Shown: one piece after another, positions 43,763 through 55,960 of the stretch | Numbering within the stretch: position 1 is the first letter of the stretch | Layout of the letters: every line of letters begins with the position of its first letter | Assembly (NCBI GenBank): GCA_930367215.1 | Contig: OV884059.1 | Location: 69,039,393-69,103,392, forward strand | Direction: 5' to 3' | Length of the DNA stretch: 64,000 nucleotides | Origin: Pollenia angustigena | Taxonomy: Eukaryota > Arthropoda > Insecta > Diptera > Polleniidae | Made by a program: the position numbers and the translations under genes | The notes under the pieces: model-generated | The model's database searches: none | The model's input: only the letters and a program-made list of their open reading frames with translations | What the model was told of the DNA's origin: nothing

Positions 43763-44599
43763 TATTTAAATTAAACATCATACTCGTACTTAATATACAA
43801 AAACTTTATACATAACAGCCTTCAACAATGACAAGGTATTTCAAAATTCTTTAAATTCAAAATAAGTACTTAGAAGAACAAATGTTATCTTTATAACTCT
43901 TGAGTACACACCTTATTTGTGAGGCATAAACTGCCACCTGGGCCACTTGAATTTTGTATGGAGTTTCTTGTGGCTGTAGAAAAAACTCACACTAACGAAC
44001 TACTGGGCAAGGCTGGGACTACTTTTATATGTATGGAGTTTTATGGCTATAGCAAGAACATTTTGTTGGGAAATAAAATAATTTTTCGAAAAAACAGAAA
44101 AGGAAGAATTCTTATGTGCTGTGTATGCTTTTTTAAAAAGTTTCATTTCGATTTTATTAACTGCAGTACATATATTATAGGGAAGGGCCTGACCAGGCCC
44201 AGGTGGATACAACATGCACAAAATTTTCATTTGGCCAATTGCGGAATTGAGGAATACATAAAGTTTCGTTCTAATATACTTAATAATTATATGAAAAAAA
44301 CTAGAAAAAGTCAAAAAATGCCTGGCCAGGCCCAGGTATACACTTAAGGGCGAATAAAAGTACCTGTATTGAAACAAATAAAAAACTTGCAAAAAAAAAA
44401 ATATATATGTTTATGTATGAATTTTCCTTTGATATTTTCAAAACCGAAAACCGAACCGAAATCGGCCGGTTTTTATCATTTTAAAACCGAAACCGCGGTT
44501 TCACATTTTTACGGTTTTTAGCAAACTCTAAGATAAATTTATATTACAAACAAAACAAAAATTCACATATATAAGCAAAATGTAAGCAACTTTTGAAAT
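43763..44599. repeat. Non-coding with short inverted motifs
   Basis: The words cctgaccaggcccaggtgg (about 44189) and cctggccaggcccaggtat (about 44321) form a direct repeat, with cacctgggccac at 43935 in inverse. 44440-44520 is an aaaccgaaaaccgaacc / cggtttttatc-type foldback. No convincing gene. Confidence 0.4.
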
Positions 44600-44870
44600 C
44601 TTTTAGGAATAAACATCTGGCTTTTGAGCAGACCTAATGTATAAACCTTTGTTTTGTTGTAATATCAGTTGTCAAATGTCAAAACACTTTGTTTAGTAAG
44701 TTGTGTTTTGCTCACTAAACACACTTGTGACAGGGTCGCATTTTAATTTTATTCAATATAACAATCTTTTATTAATTGAGTAATAACTAAATTGCAATGG
44801 TATACTGATAATTGAGCTCAATAATGATATTTATTGCGTAAAACTCAATTAAGGTGCATATCTGAAAACA
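44600..44870. mobile_element. Dispersed repeat R2, uninterrupted copy (inverted)
   Basis: The reverse complement matches 17041-17139 joined to 18149-18290, without the hAT element. Here the junction reads tgttatattgaataaaatt. It acts as a paralogous empty site. Confidence 0.75.
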
Positions 44871-45699
44871 GTGAAAGCCACCTTTTGGAAGTTAAATTAA
44901 ACAAATCTGCCTTGAAATTTCGTGTTTAAAAAAAGTATTGAAACCGATATAAAAAAAAAAAAAATGTTTTTAATTAAGTTAAACATTTGCCCGCTGATTT
45001 TCTAAAGCACTTGGTACCACCTTGCCAACAGGCAACATTTTATGTAAATTTAAAAAAAATCGTATGCTCTTTCTGGGACCGAAGAGTTTGTCAAAGATAG
45101 ATTTTTATAAATTTCATTAAAACAACTATAAACAAAAAACATAAAGTCTTGTGTATTCGAAAACTTTTTAACTGGACTGTAAATGTACTTAAAATAATTT
45201 CTTTTCAAACAACGTAAAGCTGACAAATGCTTTTTCTTCAACATCGTCCGTACATCATTTCATAAATATTTACTTAATATTTATTGATTTATTTATTTCC
45301 GTTTCATTTCTCCTTTGCTATTATACTTGTTCTTAAATAGAGACAAAAACATCTACACTCATTTAGCTTAATTTGCAATAATAAATTACTGCCATGACAC
45401 TTTACAATAAACACAATTATTAGTAAGTACACTGAACAAAAACTTATTGCTAATAACAACGAAAAATTTTAAAGAAATATTTAACAAAACAAAACAAAAA
45501 AATATTCCAATGAAAAAACTTTACTAAAATTTATATGGGTCAATAGAAACCAAACGCAATTTTTTTGCTCCTGCTGTTTCAACTCTGCTTTGCGGTAAAC
45601 ACCCAAAAAATAAATAAAATGAAAATGTGAGAGTAGCCTTTGAAGAATATCCCACAAAAAATAAAACGCACACATTCATCAGAATTATAAAATGTATTC

Positions 45700-46070
45700 C
45701 ATATTGATTGCGAACAGCATTTCAATACTTCCTCGTCCCATATGCATTTTTTGGAATTTAATGATTCTAAAATTGCTTTTCGGATGGCCGCCTTATATGG
45801 GGCCTACGTTATATTAGGAACCGACTGTCACAAAATTACATGGTGTTATATCTAGCCATAAAAATTGTACAATATTTTACCACACGATTTACGAATAAGC
45901 TCGTATTTAAATGATTTCCCAAGTGTGCTTTATATGGGGTCTATGGTAAATTATGGACCAATCTTCCTGAAAATTTATAATCTTATGAAACTATGACAGA
46001 TTTAATTTAACTAAAATAGCGTCTTACGATCGATTCAGAACAATCTCATTGAAAAACGTTTCACTTCAGT
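45700..46070. repeat. Fly dispersed repeat fragment
   Basis: Contains ttatatggggcctacgttat, tatatggggtctatggtaa and attatggaccaatcttcctg. These are similar to words in the tandem units at 60110-60650 and in the region 57425-57800. Non-coding. Confidence 0.45.
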
Positions 46071-46138
46071 TGATTCAACATTCTTCAGCGCTTAAAAGTT
46101 TAGCAATTGATTTAGAGTCCAGTTCGAACTAACATTAA

Positions 46139-47402
46139 CCCTTAAATGCCCACTGTATCTTTAAAGATACAACCATCAAAACAATTCCCAAAAATAAAAA
46201 ACACAAGTATGTTCAGAAATCTTTAGAAAATTATCTAAAATTTATTTTTATTAAAAAAATTTTAGATTTTTATATTTAAATAGCCGTAAATTAAAAGGTT
46301 TATTTGCAACGTTAAATCCCAGATCCGAGCGGAAATTGAGGTCCAGGAAAAATATAAGATGGTTTGAATATATGTCCAGACGCTATTAGCAATAATTAAA
46401 AAAAATGGTTTCGGGGACACGTCGTCAAGCTTTATCCAACGGTTGTATCTTAAAAGATACAATGTGCACTCACCAGCAAATTAAAAATTCGTTTTTGTTT
46501 ACTTATGTACTGCTGTTTGTTTAGTTTTATGTTGAAGCTTGCAGATAGAGAATTCGTTACGAGAGGCAGTTAGAGTAAAAACTGGGAGTCAGGAAGCATC
46601 TAATTGTAAATGATGTTTTGGATGCTTGCACTGACGATGAAATTGACCTTGATGCATTCGTACATGACTTTTTTATCAACACGAAAAATGCAGATCAAGA
46701 ACTTCCTCCTGATAGCGGTTATGGCCAGATTATGCAACATTTAGCACTTTTTTCAGAAACTTCTGACACACATTGAAATTCATGCTCTTCTATGTTTAGA
46801 GTGATAAAAGTAAATCCCAAATTTTCTGAGTTTGGTAGTTTTCTGGAACAAAGGTAATCTCCAAGATATAACAAATTTACTTAGAGGAACATGTGGTTAG
46901 AGAATCCATTAAATATTCTGAAATAGATCAAATTAATTGAAGCGTAACGGACTTTCGTAAATATATCGGAGTTCTTTTCTATATGAGTTATTAAAAGCTT
47001 CCCAGTTCTCGGGACTATTGGTTTAAAAAAAAAATCATCGCTGCTGTACTATCATAAAAAGACAAATAAGCGGAAGAGGTTTTAATAAAATTCTTGAAGT
47101 AATTCATTTTAATGATACAACTGAAAAGCCTATTCAATATGATCCTAATACTGGCAGGCTTTATCTATCAGGACCTCTTATTCAAACTCTCAATACAACT
47201 TTTGCCCCCGTTCCAAAGTTGAAAAGGCTATGTGTAGACGTACAAATTTATTCCAATAAAGTAGGAAGCTATTTGAAGCAGCACTTGCCGAATAAGCCAA
47301 CAAAAATTTTTCGACAAAATTGGTACGCAGTTGATTTTTGTCGACCATTTAACACATCATATATTTTTTATATCAAAATCGGTGTCCTTGGGCATTTAAG
47401 GG
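46139..47402 (+). mobile_element. piggyBac transposon remnant (copy 2) with TTAA duplication
   Basis: Left CCCTTAAATGCCCA and right TGGGCATTTAAGGG are perfect 14-bp inverted termini flanked by TTAA (46135-46138 and 47403-47406). Subterminal hairpins gtatctttaaagatac and atcttaaaagatac lie at about 46158 and 46447. It is 1264 bp long, about half a full piggyBac, and the transposase is fragmentary. Confidence 0.9.
46530..47345 (+). pseudogene. piggyBac transposase N-terminal half, broken
   Basis: An acidic leader (TDDEIDLDAFVHDFFINT) is followed by DFRKYIGVLFYMSY-stop-KLPSSRDYW, matching the piggyBac FLGILILMGI..LPSIRDYW region. Then come FNKILEVIHFNDTTEKP, GRLYLSGPLIQTLNTTF and LKQHLPNKPTKI, the last before the catalytic core. 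The first catalytic Asp region reads RLCVDVQIY where the family has DE. Multiple stops and frameshifts occur, and the C-terminal half is missing. Confidence 0.8.
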
Positions 47403-48099
47403 TTAAAATGAAAAGCTGCATTAAATTTAATTACCCTACAAGAAATGTATAACCAAAACTAAAAAAATTACTAACACACTTGCAACAATTTTATATTAGT
47501 TGTTCCACTCTAACATATATGTTAGAATGGTACAACTAACATTTTCAAAATAATGCCAATGTTTTAATATATTTTTGTTATACACGTGTAAAAATTTGTG
47601 AATTTCTTAAATTTAATATTTGCGATTGGTATTACTAAAAAAAAAATCAATTAAATTAAATTTATAATTTGAAACTAAAGTAGTTAGATAAAAAATTACT
47701 ACAAAAAAGTGACACCGCCAAAAAGATGTAATCAGAATGCTAGTGGTAGAGGGCGTACTGACGGCGGCTTCAGAGGACGTGGTGCTGGATTATCAGGAAA
47801 CAAATGAGGTATGTGCGAAAAGGTCGTTTTGAAAGGAGTGCTCGTCAACAGGTAGCGGTCATTCGGGTGGTGGCTTTGGCCAGGATAATCGTTTAAGATT
47901 TGGTGCAGATAATTAAGGAACAAAAAGAATTATTAAAAATCCTGATGGCTTTTCAAGTATGTATTTAATTTTTTGCACACAAATTGTTAACAAAATAAAA
48001 GGTCTTTTTAAGATCTACGATTAATTACTAACTAGTTAGCATTAACCACTATTTTGGTTATCATTGACTAATAAAAAGCAGGAGAGTAAACAGTACAGA
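47403..48099 (+). other. Non-coding with a Gly/Arg-rich coding-like scrap
   Basis: At 47735-47930 a frame reads SGRGRTDGGFRGRGAGLSG before TGA, and another frame reads HSGGGFGQDNRLRFGADN. It resembles a decayed RGG-box sequence, perhaps a processed pseudogene fragment. Parent gene not recognised. The rest is AT-rich. Confidence 0.25.
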
Positions 48100-48684
48100 T
48101 ATTGCACCTGTTCATCAAAAGTAACACAACTCAAAATTTACAAGTTTTCAGTAGAGGCAAAAAACTAATTCCGCCAATATGATGGAATTATTGTTATAAA
48201 CAAATATAATGTTATAAAGGAAACTCACTAATATTTCAATAAAATCACAAAATTTATTTCTCTTCTTCCTTTTTCCGAAATTATTACGGATTTTTGATTT
48301 AATACAGTTTTCATGAAATTTTTTGATCTACATGTCAATATTATTTCAAGTTATGCTTATCACAACCCAAAATCAACAGCTATTGATAAACAGATTTTTA
48401 ACATGAAAACAATCACAACTCGAATTAATACAGTTTCGCTGATTCATTTGAGCACCATAACCCTTGAACACTTCAACGCAACTAAAATTACAACTCTTTA
48501 ATTGAATCAAAACAAACAATATGAGTACGCAAAGAAAGACATAAAGGCATTTCTCTCATGAAATATTACAAATAGAATACCAAAAATTTTACAGTCGTTA
48601 GATATGGTAATCATACACTGTTTCCTTCAAAAAAGTGGAAAATAGAATTTTTTGAGTTGTTACTTTTGATGAACAGGTGCGATA
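48100..48684. mobile_element. MITE with GCACCTGTTCATCAAAAG ends
   Basis: Left tgcacctgttcatcaaaagt (followed by aacacaactcaaaa) and right gagttgttacttttgatgaa (followed by caggtgc) form TIRs of about 35 bp around about 510 bp of AT-rich sequence. No coding. Confidence 0.75.
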
Positions 48685-49754
48685 TATGTTCCGTAGTCGA
48701 ATGGAATTCATTAGTTAGAAAGAGAGGCATAATCACATGTACACAAGAGTTTCGGTTAGTTTTTTCATTTTGCTCTTAATAAACTAATAGAAACTTTAAC
48801 CAATATATTGGTCAACACTACCGGCCATATAACGAGTAAAATGACCGGTAGCCTTCTTGTAGGGTATTGATTTAGAAAGCACCGAGAACTCATTATAGTT
48901 TCAATAAATTCCCATTTTTTTCTTTTACTTAAAATTCTTTTTTGTTCAGTGTATGTGTGTATGCATGTACAACACTTTGTTCATATTTATGACTGAGAGT
49001 GCACTTTGAATGGTATTAAGTAAGTCACAATCAGTGATGCCAATAGTAGGGAATTTTCCCCTTTTGTTGGGTTTTTTTCAAAAAATTTCAAGCGTAGGGA
49101 AAAAGGACAGATTTTATATTTTAAGGCATATGTAGGGAATTTTCGAATATTCTAATTATATACTCTTTAAATACGTTAACATTCGTCTTATTTTCATTTA
49201 AAAATTAGAATTTTTCTTGTACAATAGCATTTAAGTACAAATGTATTATTTTTATCAGAAACCCTATACTACGAGTCTTAACAGCCTGGCAATCTTTAAC
49301 AGTTGCCAAAACCATGTACCCAAATATTCGCCGCACCCCAAATATATAATTAGGGGTCGACGAATATTTCTGTTTTGCTATTTGCATTCGCACTCACATT
49401 CGCTAAAATGTATTCGAATATTAAAAGCGAATATCTAATGAACAAAATTTCTACCAAGAAATTCATTTTGAAAAACAATCACACCTTCCAAACTAAAGCG
49501 GCTCATACACTTGCAATACAATTTTTCAATTTTACGTATTGTATAATTATATCGCCAATGTGTATGTGATATTCGAAGGTAGCACAATACATTGGCAACA
49601 ATCAAAAGACTTTTGATTTTTATTGCCCAACGAAAAGAAAATGAAGTTTGTTGGCAACATTTTACAATGCTGTTTATGCAGTGTTGCCACTTTGTGGGTA
49701 ATTACCCGAATTTGACATAATTTTTACTGTAGTGGGTAATTTCTCATAGGTGCA
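48685..49754. other. Non-coding, no recognised element
   Basis: AT-rich. Short motifs tagggaattttcc (49046) and gtagggaattttcg (49133) form a small direct repeat. Nothing else supported. Confidence 0.35.
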
Positions 49755-49964
49755 GTTCAAGTGTTACTTGAAATTCTTACTTCAGATTTTCAAATAAAAT
49801 CAAGATTCGATTTCACTGGTGACATTTATTTCTTTTTAAATATTGTTGCTGAAAAGTCTTCTGAACCAAAGTCTCGGTTTCTTTTTAAGAAAAGACCTCA
49901 ATCGTTAAATATATATTTTCAAAAGTTTGGCGATGAATGTCGCAAGATGAACCCTTATATTTAG
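49755..49964 (+). pseudogene. Possible hAT-like transposase scrap
   Basis: Frame SDFQIKSRFDFTGDIYFFLNIVAEKS, then SLNIYFQKFGDECRKMNPY. The RFDF..DIY.FL.I pattern followed by F.DECR resembles the region upstream of the hAT dimerisation domain. Only about 65 codons; identification is tentative. Confidence 0.3.
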
Positions 49965-51035
49965 ATAAAGATGACTATCATAGTGATTTAGAAATTTATT
50001 TTTATCTTGTAACTTTTTAATACTTTAGTTTGAGGAATATTTAAGGCCTAAATTACGAAAGGAACAGTGTTATAAAACCCTGCAGGCATTTTTTGACTAA
50101 TTAAGGTGTAAAGGTATTTTTTGAAAACTATGAAACTTAAAATGGTAGGCAACTTAAAAAAATTTTAATTTTAGTCGCAGATTGATACACGGTATTAACA
50201 AATAGGCATCGTCCAATTTTGACCCTCTTTTTCGAACATTGCTGGCTGCATGTCACAGACAAAATGAACAATGTTGACCTCCAAGACGTCAATTGTTGCT
50301 GGTTAATCAGCATAATCCGGTGACTTCACAGCCCTACACAGAAAAAAATATCCCAAGAAAATTTTTAACAACACAGTTTGTTAAAAATAAAATTTTAGGT
50401 CAACAGAATTTGTGTTTGATTCAATGAAAAAATTTATCAAATTTACACTTTGCAAAACAGCACTCAATAAAACATATTCAATAAAGAAATAATTAAATAT
50501 TCCATTCAATATGTAGATTAAGTTGCTAGTAAACACTAAGAAAACTCTGCGATCAGCTGTGTTACAGCTCCCACCTTCTCATTAGCGAATGAGTGGCAGT
50601 TGCAATTTGTTTCTTGTGTTTACTTTAACATTTGTACTTATAAGTACAGGCCAGAGAATGGCTTTGTACATTTGAAAAAAAATCGCATTTAATACATGAC
50701 AACAAATACACTCGTTTACGGGTCATACAGTCAAACTAGCGCAACCGCAAATATTCGCTGCTGGTTTGCAGTCATTCAAATAACGCACATCGTGCTTTGT
50801 TATTTATACAATCGTTGCCTTCGTTTTTTTTATAAAGATTCTAAGTGTTCTGAGCGCAAATGATTGTTTGGTAAAGAAACAAAAAATACAAACGAAAGAG
50901 CCAGAAATGAAACAATCATTACTCATGTATTTATGCAGCATTAACTATGTAGTACAAGAAAAAAAAAATTTAAATGAAACTAAACACACATACTTATGTA
51001 GGTACACACAATTTCCATAGAAACAAAAAGTACAG

Positions 51036-51135
51036 TAGTAGTAGTAGTAGGTACAATGTATTTTTGTTATTGTTGTTTTTATTGTTGTTAATTTTGAAAA
51101 AGCGTCTCATCGTTGTTTATTGTTGTTGTTGTTAA
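51036..51135. repeat. (GTA)n and (GTT)n microsatellites
   Basis: gtagtagtagtagtag at about 51037-51051 and imperfect gttattgttgtt at about 51065-51133. Confidence 0.85.
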
Positions 51136-51679
51136 TGTAAACAAAAGTATAGAGAATGTGCTATTTTGAATTTACTCAGTTGTGTTATATTGCGTGAGCA
51201 ACAAAAATGCAAATAAAGCACTTTCAATAAAAAACGAATAAATGAAAATATCAAATGTGTACGAAAGGAAAAAAAAATTACCAACGTTGAACTTTGTTTT
51301 GCATGTATAGAGTTATTGTAAATTTTAGCGTATGAATAAATGCACAAAAATAGTGCGTTTTGAGGTTCTCTGGTACAGGCATTGTCTATGCGTTCAAGTT
51401 TCTTTAATTGCTTTTTGTTCTTCGTCGTGGTTATTTGTCAATGGTAAAATTTATTTTGTATTGCGGTAAAATTTATTTAGTGATGTGGTCATAAAAAAAT
51501 AAAATGCAATAGCTATAAATAAAAAAATTATAAGTTTTATTTAAATGGAAAGTTTTATAAATTGTTTTATATTTAAAAAGCATTTTTTCCCCCAGAGCGT
51601 TTCTTTGTTCATTTAAAACTACCTATAGGAGTGCGATATTTTAAAAAAGTATTCCAGTAGAAGGAGAAACACAAATTTA

Positions 51680-52461
51680 TAATTTTTCTAATATTCCTGA
51701 ACATGTCATTCAAGAAACCCATGAAGCAAGTGTATGTCAAAACATTAATGACATGCGTCATATTGCTCCATCCATCTTTAATCATAGATTACAAGAAGTC
51801 ATTAATTCGGCAAACAAATTTGTAATACAATTACATTACAATCTACAAATGAGCATGATACTGGATTCAGTAAGTTTTAATACAATTATACTTACATATC
51901 ATTACTAATATTGCTTTCCTTACATCATTATGTATTTTTAATTTATTTTTAAGAATCGGATGCAATTTCTGCTTTGCAAATACTCCGGACCGGAAATGTG
52001 TCAGCAGACGCATTTAATTTATTTATATTGGAAAAATGTGCCAACTTTAGATTCAAACAAATAGAGGAGTCCAAAACAACTGACGAAATTTAAAACAATG
52101 GCACTTCTAAATTTACATAATATACAATCAGAAACTGGGAATTATTTCCTTCCGAAGGTAACTTTATATTATATTCAACATTTTTCATTTTTCGAATTTA
52201 TTCTATGAGTTAAATTTCAGGTCTGTATTTTATAAAGCTTTTTTGTAATAGTTCTATTCTTTTAATTTTTCAGAAATGACTTTATACACTATCAGACTAT
52301 TATATTGTATTTTCTTTTTACATTTTACCTTAGCCTTCCTTTGGAAAGCAATGAGGTATATTGAATGTACAGAAAAATTTACAATTATTAGACAACAGCA
52401 GAATGTAATGCATTTTCTGTCCCGCTACGGCCGTCGTCAGCATTCTGAAATGGAAATTTAG
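51680..52461 (+). pseudogene. Unrecognised coding-like segments inside the CACAG element
   Basis: Three stretches with possible splice signals: IPEHVIQETHEASVCQNI through RLQEVINSANKFVIQ (about 51695-51830), donor gtaagt near 51868; SDAISALQILRTGNVSADAF through NLFILEKCANF (about 51957-52080); and a 61-codon frame after an AG near 52273, with a hydrophobic stretch LLYCIFFLHFTLAFLW. Together they look like a small eroded gene or captured exons. I do not recognise the family. Confidence 0.3.
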
Positions 52462-53580
52462 CTCATAGAATAAATACGAAAAATGAAAAATGTTGAATAT
52501 AATATACAATCCCAATTTTTTGTTATTATATTTATATATTATTATTTATAGATTTATTTGTATACATATATGTACAATTATTATGCTATGTTTAGATCTA
52601 ACAAGTATTTGACGAACAAAAAACACAAAAACGCGTGACCAGTAAATTGATCAAACTTTGGCTTTAATTTTAACAATTCCAATTGATTTATTTGTAAAAA
52701 GATAATTGTATAATTTAATTTAGAAACTTCTGAATGATGGTTCGTTCATCTAACCAAACGTATTTTTTTTAATAAAACTAGAGGTTACGTGTAGGAAGTC
52801 AAATATTGAATACTTGTAAACATAGCTTTAAAGACTGAATTATAACAAACGTTCCTTTTAAAAATAATAAAAAGTATCAAAAAAATATATAAAAAAAAAT
52901 TGAGTTTTCTTTTAAAAAGTATTTAATAAAATGTTGATGTTAAATTAGAATCAAATAATGTTAAATAAAGGTACACTTTCAACAATTTTTGTTATCAATT
53001 ATTGCAAAAAATTCAACAAAAAATTTCATTAATTCGATAAACATTTTGTTTGATTATTTCAACATCCTTAACAATTTGTTTTAACAAATCACGTCAACAT
53101 ATTGTTAAAAAAAATTATTTTGGGCAACAACTTTTTTTATTGACTCAATAAATTTGTTTGTTGACTAAAAATTCAACAACTATACCTACAAACTTTTTTA
53201 TCAATACCGCAAAAATCGTCATTGCAGAAAATTCAAAAATTATTTTTATCAAATATGCGATTTTCGTATTCAAATATGAAAATTATTTTTTTCTGTGTAC
53301 GGAAAACAATCAAGAGGTGTCACATCGCCCGGTCTTGAAGTCTAATTGACAGTTTATTTTCTCTAAATCAACACATCACTTTATTTGTGAAGAAATAAGT
53401 TGCGTTATTTAAATCATGAAGTCGAATATTAGCTGCGAAAATCGATGGCTGAGTTTCAAAGTAAATTTGAATAATTTGGTGGCGTTGTTCAAGCATGAAT
53501 CTTTTCATGATGATATGCCTGAGCAAAAAGTGAGAGCAGTATGTCAGTTCGTTTGACAGCTAACCTTTCGTAAGTTCTAT

Positions 53581-54210
53581 TGGGCTTAAAAAACAGTCAT
53601 TATAAAGAAATGGCAGTAAGAATTTTAAACTTTTCCTAGATATATGCAACCAAATTTGAAAGGTTAACTTGTTATTTTAGGAGTTTTATTTAAAGCTTTA
53701 TTAATTGTTTTTAAGCCTTTAAAGTTATTTTGTTAAGCTTAATAATATAATTTGATCCAGCAATACAAAATATTAATCTACAATAATAATCTTAACAGTT
53801 TGACTTCTTCTTCCAAAAAGTTTGTTGTGTTTTTTATTCTTTGTAAATGTCAATTTCATCTCAAGTGTAATTTTGAATTTTGCTGGTGGTAACACTGTGT
53901 TTATGTGCTTCCTATAGGTTATGTTCACCTTTTTATTGAATGAATGAAATGATTACGCGACTTATTGCATAATATAGGACAAAATGGAAACAATACGGCG
54001 AATATCAATACAATAATATTGCAAGTGTATGGGCCGCTTAAGATAAATAAAAGAAACAATTTCGAATTTTTTATGAAAACTTTAAAGGCTTTGGAAGGAT
54101 ATACAGTTAAAAACAAAACTATTCTTACATCGCATAAATTGCATATATTCTTTAAATTATATGAAGTTTTATTGAACAAAGATTACACTGCGGAACAGAC
54201 ATTTTGCGGT
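53581..54210. repeat. Non-coding with a dispersed repeat at 53820-53925
   Basis: ctcaagtgtaattttgaatt followed by ttgctggtggtaacactgtg (53860-53902) recurs inverted at 58625-58670 (accagtgttaccaccagcaa...). A 95-codon frame at 53965-54252 shows no recognised domain and runs into the foldback element. Confidence 0.5.
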
Positions 54211-55010
54211 CTGGAATTTGATTGCAAATTTTTACTAACTAGAGGTTGCTGATTTCATCTCCATTTTTCTCTATCAGCTCAACTTTTCGAGATAAACCGT
54301 TATGTCCAAAATAAAGGCACTTTCAATACATATATTGGATGACTTGAAAACGGTTGACCATATTCAGTTAACAAAAAAATCCGAAACTCGGCTTATCTTT
54401 AAGCCGTGCTTACATTGTTTTTAAATTCGCCTTAAAGATTCAGAGATATGATTGAATTTTTGAAGAAAAAAAGTTTATTTCATTGTAATCGGTGCACAAC
54501 TGAAAACTGAATATCGATTTCCATACAAAAAGAAAAAAACGTTCATGCCACACATACATATATAAAATGTTATTCGATATTCAGTTTTCTCATTTGTACG
54601 ATTACGATGAAATAAACCTCATTTTATTCGAAATTATGTAAAGATAAATGATTTTAGACCAAATCTGTGATTTTTGTCGCATTTTTATTTTTTATGCATT
54701 TTTAAATAACAAAAAATTTGTTTTTTTTTAAACGTTCCTTTTTTTCTTCAAAAATTCAAACATATCTCTGAAACTACAGGGAAAATTTAAAAACAATGTA
54801 AGCACGGCTTAAAGATAATACTGTTGCCGAGTTTCGGATTTTTTTGTTAACTGAATGTGGTCAACCGTTTTCAAGTTCAATATATGTATTGAAAGTGCCT
54901 TTATTTTGGAACGTTATGATATCTCGAAAAGTAGAGGTGATAGAGGAAAATGAAGATTAGGTTTGAAATCAGCGACCTCAAATGAAAAAAAATTTGCAAT
55001 CAAATTCCAG
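54211..55010. mobile_element. Large foldback element (CTGGAATTTGATTGCAAAT ends)
   Basis: Arms of about 250 bp: the left runs from CTGGAATTTGATTGCAAAT through gctgatttcatctccattt, ggcactttcaatacatatat and aagccgtgcttacattgttt. The right arm is its inverse, ending ATTTGCAATCAAATTCCAG. The loop is about 280 bp and AT-rich. No duplication of the flanks is evident. Non-coding. Confidence 0.85.
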
Positions 55011-55494
55011 GTGGTGTTATAGATGAGCATCAATATAAGCGGCTATTGGAAGGTTCTTTAAGGGTTTCGCAGATCCTTTAGGTCTTGTCAAGCATTGGGT
55101 ATTGAAACCACACAGCACGTTCTTTTTTTCTTCTTGTAGTTTAATGCTTTAATTATACATTTTCTATACATACTATTTATATTTACAAAATGCTTACAAA
55201 TAATGCATTTGTTTGCCTTTTGCAAAAACAATAAATTTTTAACGTTGGGAAAAAGGGATTTTTTTAGACACGTAGCGATTATTTGAAATTTCTACTGACA
55301 TCACTGGTCACAATACTTAAGACTTGTTTTAGTTGACTTGATTTAATTTTATTTGTCTCCTTTTCTATTCGAATTCATGACACAAATTATCATTCTGTTA
55401 TCGAAATAGAGTGAAGGCAGGATGGATGAAATGACTAAAATTGTATACATTTATTATTAAATGCTTAAATTTAAAGTGTTTCTTTTGTTTTATT

Positions 55495-55960
55495 ATACCT
55501 TCCTAGTGGTGAATACGGGTATAAAAAGTTTGTCATTCCGTATGAAACATTTTAAATATCCATCTTAGACTGATATTTACTTAATGGGGTGTATACATAT
55601 TCAGAGACCTTGAGTATATATTAGTCGAAAAAGCCATGTCCGTATGCTTGTCCGTTGGCTAAAATCACGCTCACTTTCGAACAACTCACAAGAAAAGAAT
55701 AATATTGGTGCCAAAATGTTTCTGGTTATCCTAAGCAGTTTATGATTGATTGAAGTCCAGCAAAATAGGTTGAGTAGGAAAAGAGTTATGAATTCAAATG
55801 TGGAACAATTACCCGAAAAAATTGATAATTCTGCGGCAAAAACTAACACAAGTTGGTGGCGGAGTATATCAGTTTACTTTGCACAAACTCACGATATAGA
55901 GCCATAGCTCTATATTAAACCCACTTTCGGAAAATATTTTAGTACTCCGTAAGACTAGGG
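55495..55960. repeat. Fly dispersed repeat (TATACC...GCCATGTCCG family), copy 1
   Basis: ttataccttcctagtggtga, gtttgtcattccgtatgaaa, cgaaaaagccatgtccgtat and ggttatcctaagcagtttat all have close counterparts at 59671-60000. Non-coding. Confidence 0.75.

Larger units (their letters stand above)
50338..53299. mobile_element. Complete CACAGAAAAAAATAT-ended element with TA duplication
   Basis: Left CACAGAAAAAAATAT and right ATTTTTTTCTGTG are inverted and flanked by TA on both sides. The related sequence near 63831 reads ccctacgg without the insertion, which proves the boundaries. It is 2962 bp long and AT-rich. Left and right ends recur at 11143 and 15990-16158. Inside are (GTA)n and (GTT)n microsatellites and a decayed spliced-looking coding region at 51680-52460. 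No transposase motif was recognised, so the superfamily is open. Confidence 0.8.
50210..53580 (-). pseudogene. Mariner-type remnant split by the CACAG element
   Basis: The minus-strand start MKRFMLEQRHQI lies at 53518. Both outer flanks (50210-50337 and 53300-53580) match, in inverse, the contiguous sequence at 63560-63960. The matching words are ggaaaacaatcaagaggtgtcacatcg, ttgacagttttattttctct-like and gttgacctccaagac. The element at 50338-53299 interrupts the match. The transposase itself is mostly gone. Confidence 0.7.

Noticed and set aside
43919..44392. 142- and 130-codon overlapping frames on opposite strands
   Set aside because: No domain; both span short repeated ccaggcccagg motifs and overlap each other, typical of chance.
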